A stretch of DNA of 64,000 bases from CAVRQM01 sp965246915 (lineage in GTDB: Bacteria; Pseudomonadota; Alphaproteobacteria; Acetobacterales; Acetobacteraceae). The stretch spans positions 62,001 to 126,000 of the forward strand of contig CBDFGB010000004.1 in NCBI GenBank assembly GCA_965246915.1, in the 5' to 3' direction. The first letter of the stretch is position 1. Each line of letters begins with the position of its first letter. This document shows, piece after piece, positions 59,492-64,000 of this stretch. The position numbers and the translations under genes are program-made. Under the pieces are notes generated by a model that worked only from the letters and a program-made list of their open reading frames with translations, did no database searches and was not told where the DNA came from.

Positions 59492-60835
59492 ATGGACTCT
59501 CCCCTCGCCGCCGCCCCGCTCACCAGCCATCGACCGCAGGCGGGCCTGTCCGGCACGGTCAGGGTGCCCGGCGACAAGTCGATCTCCCACCGCGCGCTGA
59601 TGTTCGGCGCGCTCGCCATGGGCGAGACCCGCATCACAGGGCTGCTGGAGGGCGAGGACGTGCTGCGCACCGCGGCCGCCATGCGCTCGCTGGGTGCCGA
59701 GGTGCTGCGCGACGGACCGGGCGCTTGGCGGGTCGCCGGACGCGGTGTCGGGGGCTTGCGCGAGCCGGACGACGTGCTGGACATGGGAAACTCCGGGACC
59801 GCGGCCCGCCTCATCGCGGGCATCCTGGCCAGTCACCCGTTCTTCTCGGTGCTGACCGGCGATGCCAGCCTGCGCGGCCGGCCGATGCGCCGGGTGACCG
59901 AGCCGCTGACCGCCTGTGGCGCGCGGTTTCAGGGCCGCGACGGCGGCCGCCTGCCACTTGCGATCCAAGGAGCCACCGATCCGCTGCCGCTCGACTACGT
60001 GCTGCCGGTTGCCTCGGCGCAGGTCAAAAGTGCGGTGCTGCTGTGCGGCCTCAACGCGCCGGGGATCACCCGTGTCGAGGAGCGCGCCGCCACGCGCGAC
60101 CACAGCGAGAACATGCTGCGGCATTTCGGGGCCGACGTGTCCGTCGAGGTCGTCGGCGCCGGGCGCATCATCCGGCTGGTTGGCCAGCCGCACCTGCGAG
60201 CCGCGGACGTGGCCGTGCCGGGCGACCCGTCCTCGGCCGCCTTCCCGATCGTGGGGGCATTGCTCGTGCCAGGATCGGACATCCGCATCGAGGGCGTCGG
60301 GCTCAATCCGTTGCGGACCGGCCTGTTCGCCACGTTGCGCGAGATGGGCGCCGAGCTTCGCGTGGACTGCGAGCGGGTCGAGGGCGGCGAGCCCGTCGGT
60401 GACCTCGTCGTTCGTCATTCGGCGCTGCGCGGCGTGGACGTGCCGGCGGACCGGGCGCCAAGTATGATCGACGAATACCCGGTGCTCGCCGTCGCCGCCG
60501 CCAGCGCGCGGGGCACGACGCGAATGCGGGGACTTCACGAATTGCGGGTCAAGGAGAGCGATAGGCTGGCCGCGACCGCTGCCCTCCTGGCGGCCAACGG
60601 AGTGCGCGTCGAGCTCGAGGGGGACGATCTGATCGTGCATGGGACGGGGGCTTCACCGCCGGGCGGGGGAATGGTGGCGACCCATATGGATCACCGGCTG
60701 GCGATGAGCGCGCTGGTGCTTGGTCTCGCGAGCGAGCATCCGGTCGCGGTTGACGACGCGGCGTTCATAGATACCAGTTTCCCTGGCTTTGCCGCCCTGT
60801 TGAACGGTCTTTTGCCGATGCCGGCCATTCGTTGA
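59492..60835 (+). CDS. aroA: 3-phosphoshikimate 1-carboxyvinyltransferase (EPSP synthase), class II-like
   Basis: 447 residues from ATG 59492, the length of the Agrobacterium CP4 enzyme; an ATG at 59420 would add 24 residues. GLSGTVRVPGDKSISHRALMF, RVTEPL, VASAQVKSAVLLCGLN, PSMIDEYPVLAVAAA and RVKESDRL follow the class II pattern. The PEP-site loop is DMGNSGTAARLIAG, with Gly where CP4 has Ala100. Catalyses the sixth step of the shikimate pathway. The stop overlaps the cmk TTG, as in many alphaproteobacteria. Confidence 0.95.
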   Translation: MDSPLAAAPLTSHRPQAGLSGTVRVPGDKSISHRALMFGALAMGETRITGLLEGEDVLRTAAAMRSLGAEVLRDGPGAWRVAGRGVGGLREPDDVLDMGNSGTAARLIAGILASHPFFSVLTGDASLRGRPMRRVTEPLTACGARFQGRDGGRLPLAIQGATDPLPLDYVLPVASAQVKSAVLLCGLNAPGITRVEERAATRDHSENMLRHFGADVSVEVVGAGRIIRLVGQPHLRAADVAVPGDPSSAAFPIVGALLVPGSDIRIEGVGLNPLRTGLFATLREMGAELRVDCERVEGGEPVGDLVVRHSALRGVDVPADRAPSMIDEYPVLAVAAASARGTTRMRGLHELRVKESDRLAATAALLAANGVRVELEGDDLIVHGTGASPPGGGMVATHMDHRLAMSALVLGLASEHPVAVDDAAFIDTSFPGFAALLNGLLPMPAIR

Positions 60836-61440
60836 TCGTCGCGATCGACGGTCCGGCCGCGGCCGGCAAGGGCACGTTGGCGCGCCGCCTCGCGGCCCAT
60901 CTGCGTGTGGCGCACCTGGACACCGGCCTGCTCTATCGCGCCGTGGGCCGGCTCGTGCTGGACGCCGGCGAGCCTCCGACGGACCAGGCGGCCGCGACCG
61001 CCGCGGCCCGGGCGCTCCGGCCGGATGACCTGGAACGCAGCGATTTGCGCGGGCCGGACGCCGACGATGCCGCCGCGTCCGTCGCGGCCATTCCCGGCGT
61101 GCGCGCGGCCCTGGTTGCGTGGCAGCGCGCGTTCGCACGCCAGCCCGGCGGCGCGGTGCTGGACGGACGCGACATCGGCACCGTCATCCTGCCCGATGCG
61201 GACGCGAAGTTCTGGGTTACGGCGAGCGCCGAAGCGCGCGGCCACCGCCGCTGGCTCGAATTGCGCGGCCGCGGCGTGGCGGCCGATCTCGACGCCGTGA
61301 CCGCCGAGGTGCGCGCCCGCGACGCCCGCGACGCAGCCCGTCTCGTCGCCGCGGAGGATGCGATCTCGCTCGACACGACCGCGCTCGACGCGGATGCGAC
61401 GTTCGCCCGCGCCGTGTCGATGCTGCGCGAACCGTCCTGA
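60832..61440 (+). CDS. cmk: Cytidylate kinase
   Basis: 202 residues from TTG 60832, overlapping the aroA stop (TTGA). Phosphorylates CMP and dCMP. P-loop VAIDGPAAAGKGTLARRLA, then HLDTGLLYRAVGRLVLDAG and the NMP-binding DGRDIGTVILPDADAKFWVTAS. The aroA-cmk pair is conserved and often followed by rpsA, which is not here; a leftward gene follows instead. Confidence 0.95.
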   Translation: MIVAIDGPAAAGKGTLARRLAAHLRVAHLDTGLLYRAVGRLVLDAGEPPTDQAAATAAARALRPDDLERSDLRGPDADDAAASVAAIPGVRAALVAWQRAFARQPGGAVLDGRDIGTVILPDADAKFWVTASAEARGHRRWLELRGRGVAADLDAVTAEVRARDARDAARLVAAEDAISLDTTALDADATFARAVSMLREPS

Positions 61441-61444
61441 CGCG

Positions 61445-61999
61445 CTACCGGTTCGCGCCGGGGACCCAGAGCACGTCGAGCCGCGCCTCGTCGTTCAGCC
61501 GCCGCCCCAGCACGAACAGATGGTCCGACGCGCGGTTCAGCAGCCGCTGGATCGCCGGATTGATCGTCTCGGCATTGGCCAGCGCCACCACCCGCCGCTC
61601 CGCCAGCCGCAGTGCGGTGCGGGCGAGATGCGCGTGGGCGGCGCCGACCGTGCCGCCCGGCAGGACGAAGCTGCGCAGCGGCGGCAGCGCCGCATTCATC
61701 GTCGCCAGCTCGGCCTCTAGCCGCAGGCTCGGCGCGTCGGTGACCCGCAGCCGGTCCGGCACACCGTCGGGCACGCACAGATCGGCGCCGATGTCGAACA
61801 GGTCGTTCTGTAGCCGCGAGATCATCGCGTCGGCCTCGGCATCGACATGCAGCCGCAGCAGGCCGAGTGCCGCGTTGGCCTCGTCGACCGCGCCCACGGC
61901 CTCGATTCGGGCATGGTCCTTGGCCACCCGAGTGCCGTCGCCGAGGCTCGTCTCGCCGCCGTCGCCGCCCCGCGTCGTCACCAGATCGATCCGCACCAT
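61445..61999 (-). CDS. pduO: PduO-type ATP:cob(I)alamin adenosyltransferase
   Basis: 184 residues from ATG 61999. Forms adenosylcobalamin from cob(I)alamin and ATP. TTRGGDGGETSLGDGTRVAKDHARIEAVGAVDEANAALGLL at the N-terminus is the ATP-binding signature, and NPAIQRLLNRASDHLFVLGRRLN near the C-terminus contains the conserved RxSD-type helix. Adenosylcobalamin could serve the AerR regulator as well as enzymes; that link is inference. It follows the TonB-like gene by 4 bases. Confidence 0.93.
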   Translation of the reverse strand: MVRIDLVTTRGGDGGETSLGDGTRVAKDHARIEAVGAVDEANAALGLLRLHVDAEADAMISRLQNDLFDIGADLCVPDGVPDRLRVTDAPSLRLEAELATMNAALPPLRSFVLPGGTVGAAHAHLARTALRLAERRVVALANAETINPAIQRLLNRASDHLFVLGRRLNDEARLDVLWVPGANR

Positions 62000-62003
62000 G
62001 CCG

Positions 62004-62795
62004 TCACTCCAACACGAAATTGGTTGCCTGGTCACGAAAGGACGGCACCGCGATGCCATCGCGCAAGGCCGGGACGAAACGCCATTTTGCCAATGCCTCG
62101 CGCGCCGCCCTGTCCAGCGCCGGATGACCCGAGGATTCCAGCACCTCGGCGCTGGCCACGCGCCCTTGGGGGTCGATATGCATGCGGATCACCACGCGGC
62201 CACCCTGATGCTGCCGCCACGCGATGTCGGGATATTTCGGACCGCGATTGCCGGGATCGGACTGTGCCTCGATCAGCCCGGCGTCTGGCGGTTCGGACAG
62301 TTTCAGGCCTACATCGCCCTCGCCCAGCCGCACCGCGAAGGGCGACGCGCGCGGCGGTGCCGGCGTGGCCGGCCGGGCAACGGACGCGAACGGTCCCTCG
62401 CCATCGCTCGATGGCGCGGCGGCGCCGGCATCGCCCGTCCGCGGCTGCGCCGACGTCAGGGGCGAGGCCGCGGCCGCCGCCCCGTCGACATCGGCGTTCT
62501 CGCCGAACAGCACCTGGATCGTCGCCGGCACTTCCGTCGGCTCCAAGACCGGCAGCTGCCAGAGCAACGCCATGAAAGCCGCGAGAACATGCGCTCCGAT
62601 CGAGACGCCGAGCGGGACACGCAGGTTCTGCCGACGCCGAGGCTCGGGACGTTCGCGCGGCAGCCAGGCCGGCTGCGTCAGGGCGGGACGGAGGTCGATA
62701 TCGGCACCACGTCGTCGCGGCGAGTGAACGCGCCAGCGGCCAAGCAGCGCGATGCCGGCTTGTGTGTCGCCACGCCGTGTGCCGTGTGCGTTCAT
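62004..62795 (-). CDS. TonB-family protein (energy transducer-like)
   Basis: 263 residues. A basic N-terminus, one membrane helix (LGVSIGAHVLAAFMALLWQLPVL), a periplasmic linker rich in Ala and Pro, and a C-terminal TonB domain (GGRVVIRMHIDPQGRVASAEVLESSGHPALDRAAREALAKWRFVPA). It would couple the proton motive force to outer-membrane transporters; exbB and exbD are not adjacent. The partner receptor is unknown, although cobalamin import would suit the neighbouring adenosyltransferase. Confidence 0.85.
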   Translation of the reverse strand: MNAHGTRRGDTQAGIALLGRWRVHSPRRRGADIDLRPALTQPAWLPRERPEPRRRQNLRVPLGVSIGAHVLAAFMALLWQLPVLEPTEVPATIQVLFGENADVDGAAAAASPLTSAQPRTGDAGAAAPSSDGEGPFASVARPATPAPPRASPFAVRLGEGDVGLKLSEPPDAGLIEAQSDPGNRGPKYPDIAWRQHQGGRVVIRMHIDPQGRVASAEVLESSGHPALDRAAREALAKWRFVPALRDGIAVPSFRDQATNFVLE

Positions 62796-62888
62796 GCTAG
62801 TCGCAACCGCGATAACGTCGGGCGCGGCCGATCAACAAGGCATGTCTCCAGGGCATGTCTCCAGCCGCCTTCGCGCGGGGACGCATGA

Positions 62889-63599
62889 CTACACCCGACC
62901 GCGCAACGCGGCCGCCGTGACGGCGAGGCGGTCGGACAGGCCGCGAACGGGTGTGCGGCCGGGTCGCCGCAGGTCCCGCCGTGCCAAAACACCAACGAGC
63001 CCTGCGGCGACGGTGGCGCGTTCGAGGGGCGCGGGGGCGCCGAGCCGGTCCCACGCCCACTGGGCCAGAGCCAGCCTCATCTCAGGCGGCGGACATGCGG
63101 TGAGTTGTCCGCCCCATAGACCCGCGCTCCACAGCGTTCCGGCCGCGCCATACGCCGACCCGAGCGCCGCGAAGCGATACAACACGGCCACGTCGCCGCC
63201 CAACGTCCGGCTTGCCGTCCTCGCCAGCGCGCCAGCCGTGACCTCAAGATACGCTGTCCAGTCCTCCAGACGGGACAGCCCCTCGGCGATCCGCTCCCGC
63301 CCGTCGACCAGCCCCACGAGGTCGGCCACCGCGAGCCGGCCCGCTGCGACTTCGGCCATCAGCGGGGTCGCCACCTCATGCCGCCGAGGCGCGCCCTCGA
63401 GGACCTCGCGCCACCATTGCAGGCGGATCAACGCTAGCGTCGGGTGGCTCGCAACCTCCCAGGCCCGCGCAAGTTCGTGATTGAACGCATAAAGCGCGAA
63501 CAAGGTGTCCCGCCGCTCGGGCGGCGCGAACAGCGTGCAGAGGAACCGATCGGGGTCCGCGCGCCTTACCAGCACGCCCATCGCCGACAGCGCGCTCAT
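62889..63599 (-). CDS. Phytoene/squalene synthase-like protein (NDUFAF6-like)
   Basis: 236 residues. The all-helical prenyl-synthase fold is recognisable (DPDRFLCTLFAPPERRDTLFALYAFNHELARA, LIRLQWWREVLEG), but the first Asp-rich motif that binds the farnesyl or geranylgeranyl diphosphate is replaced by FNHELARAWE and no second DxxED is evident. This matches the shorter proteobacterial relatives of NDUFAF6, a mitochondrial complex I assembly factor, rather than carotenoid CrtB. It is therefore not evidence for a carotenoid operon here. Confidence 0.75.
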   Translation of the reverse strand: MSALSAMGVLVRRADPDRFLCTLFAPPERRDTLFALYAFNHELARAWEVASHPTLALIRLQWWREVLEGAPRRHEVATPLMAEVAAGRLAVADLVGLVDGRERIAEGLSRLEDWTAYLEVTAGALARTASRTLGGDVAVLYRFAALGSAYGAAGTLWSAGLWGGQLTACPPPEMRLALAQWAWDRLGAPAPLERATVAAGLVGVLARRDLRRPGRTPVRGLSDRLAVTAAALRGRV

Positions 63600-63670
63600 C
63601 CCGTCCGCACGGTTGACGTGGGCGAGGCCGGCTCATAGCTCTCGGCGCAATCTTTCACAGGAGCCTGTCC

Positions 63671-64000
63671 ATGGCTTTCGAACTGCCCCCACTGCCCTAC
63701 GCCACGAGCGCCCTGGCCGAGAAAGGGATGTGCCAGGAGACGCTCGAGCTGCATCACGGCAAGCACCATCAAGCCTACGTCACGGCGCTGAATGGCTTCG
63801 TCGAGAAGAACCCGGACCTGCAGGGCAAGAGCCTCGAGGAGATCATCCAGCTCAGCCACGGCAAGCCCGACATGGCACCGGTGTTCAACAATGCCGGACA
63901 GCACTGGAATCATATCTTGTTCTGGCAGGTGCTCTCGCCGGCCGGCGGCGGCATCCCTGGCACACTGGAGACCAGGCTGACGGCGGATTTTGGCTCGGTG
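63671..64000 (+). CDS. sodB: Fe/Mn superoxide dismutase (3' end beyond window)
   Basis: First 110 codons only. ATG 63671 has AGGAG 10 bases upstream. FELPPLPYATSALAEKGMCQETLELHHGKHHQAYV contains the first metal His and the HxxxHxxYV pattern, and NNAGQHWNHILFWQVLSPAGGG contains the second metal His and the Gln typical of the iron form (AGQHWNHxFYW). It removes superoxide in the cytoplasm. Iron type is likely but not proven without the C-terminal ligands. Confidence 0.93.
   Translation, partial: MAFELPPLPYATSALAEKGMCQETLELHHGKHHQAYVTALNGFVEKNPDLQGKSLEEIIQLSHGKPDMAPVFNNAGQHWNHILFWQVLSPAGGGIPGTLETRLTADFGSV

Noticed and set aside
62889..63599. crtB or hpnC/hpnD assignment
   Set aside because: The first Asp-rich substrate motif is missing and no crt or hpn neighbours are present.
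1..64000. CRISPR arrays, insertion sequences, phage or integrase genes
   Set aside because: No regularly spaced repeats, transposase motifs or terminal inverted repeats were seen on reading both strands.

Overview
The window is a GC-rich bacterial chromosome segment from an anoxygenic phototrophic alphaproteobacterium. The reaction-centre H gene, the dark-operative protochlorophyllide reductase genes, magnesium chelatase H, the PpsR/AerR regulator pair, bacteriochlorophyll synthase and geranylgeranyl reductase sit together. Gene content and family types (class II AroA, TIGR02300 protein, Bpt, RlpA/MltB/DacC) fit Rhodospirillales, possibly Acetobacteraceae; that placement is inference, since no rRNA is present.

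Region 1 (1-17.2 kb) is part of the photosynthesis gene cluster. Leftward from 11.7 kb run bchF-bchN-bchB-bchH-bchL-bchM-lhaA-puhA-puhB-puhC (puhC cut by the window edge). Most junctions are 4-base ATGA overlaps, so the whole set looks like one translationally coupled superoperon. Rightward from 12.0 kb run aerR-ppsR-bchG-bchP-tspO. The 322-bp divergent gap between bchF and aerR holds a perfect TGT-N12-ACA PpsR/CrtJ operator. No puf, crt, acsF/bchE or bchCXYZ genes are in the window.

Region 2 (16.9-29.3 kb, leftward) is housekeeping: a small membrane protein, kup, an MBL-fold hydrolase, tatD, metG, holB, tmk, a D-Ala-D-Ala carboxypeptidase, an RlpA-like lipoprotein, an MltB-type transglycosylase, an LpxR-type outer-membrane lipase, a parvulin and a small conserved protein, followed by tRNA-Ser(UGA). 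Region 3 (29.4-31.7 kb) is a small degraded-looking catabolic patch: a Pht5-like protein, a frameshifted SDR and a gene remnant.

Region 4 (31.7-47 kb) is mixed: an RND efflux pair, penicillin-acylase family enzyme, RDD protein, bpt (frameshifted), a DUF4239-like protein (frameshifted), class II aldolase, selO, an Smr protein, a porin-like protein and kynureninase. Three frameshifts in about 10 kb each lie at a short G/C run and are repaired by one base, so sequencing error must be considered beside real decay.

Region 5 (47-57 kb) is a surface-glycan locus: a GT4 glycosyltransferase, a 920-residue GT2-WbsX fusion, a separate protein made of the same roughly 40-residue FY...D...GR repeat found at the N-terminus of the fusion, a secreted KWW protein, the complete dTDP-rhamnose pathway in the order rmlB-A-C-D, and a second GT2. 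Region 6 (57-64 kb) is housekeeping again: hydrolase, RluA and TrmH RNA-modifying enzymes, TIGR02300 protein, aroA-cmk, a PduO-type adenosyltransferase, a TonB-like protein, a phytoene-synthase-like protein and the start of sodB.
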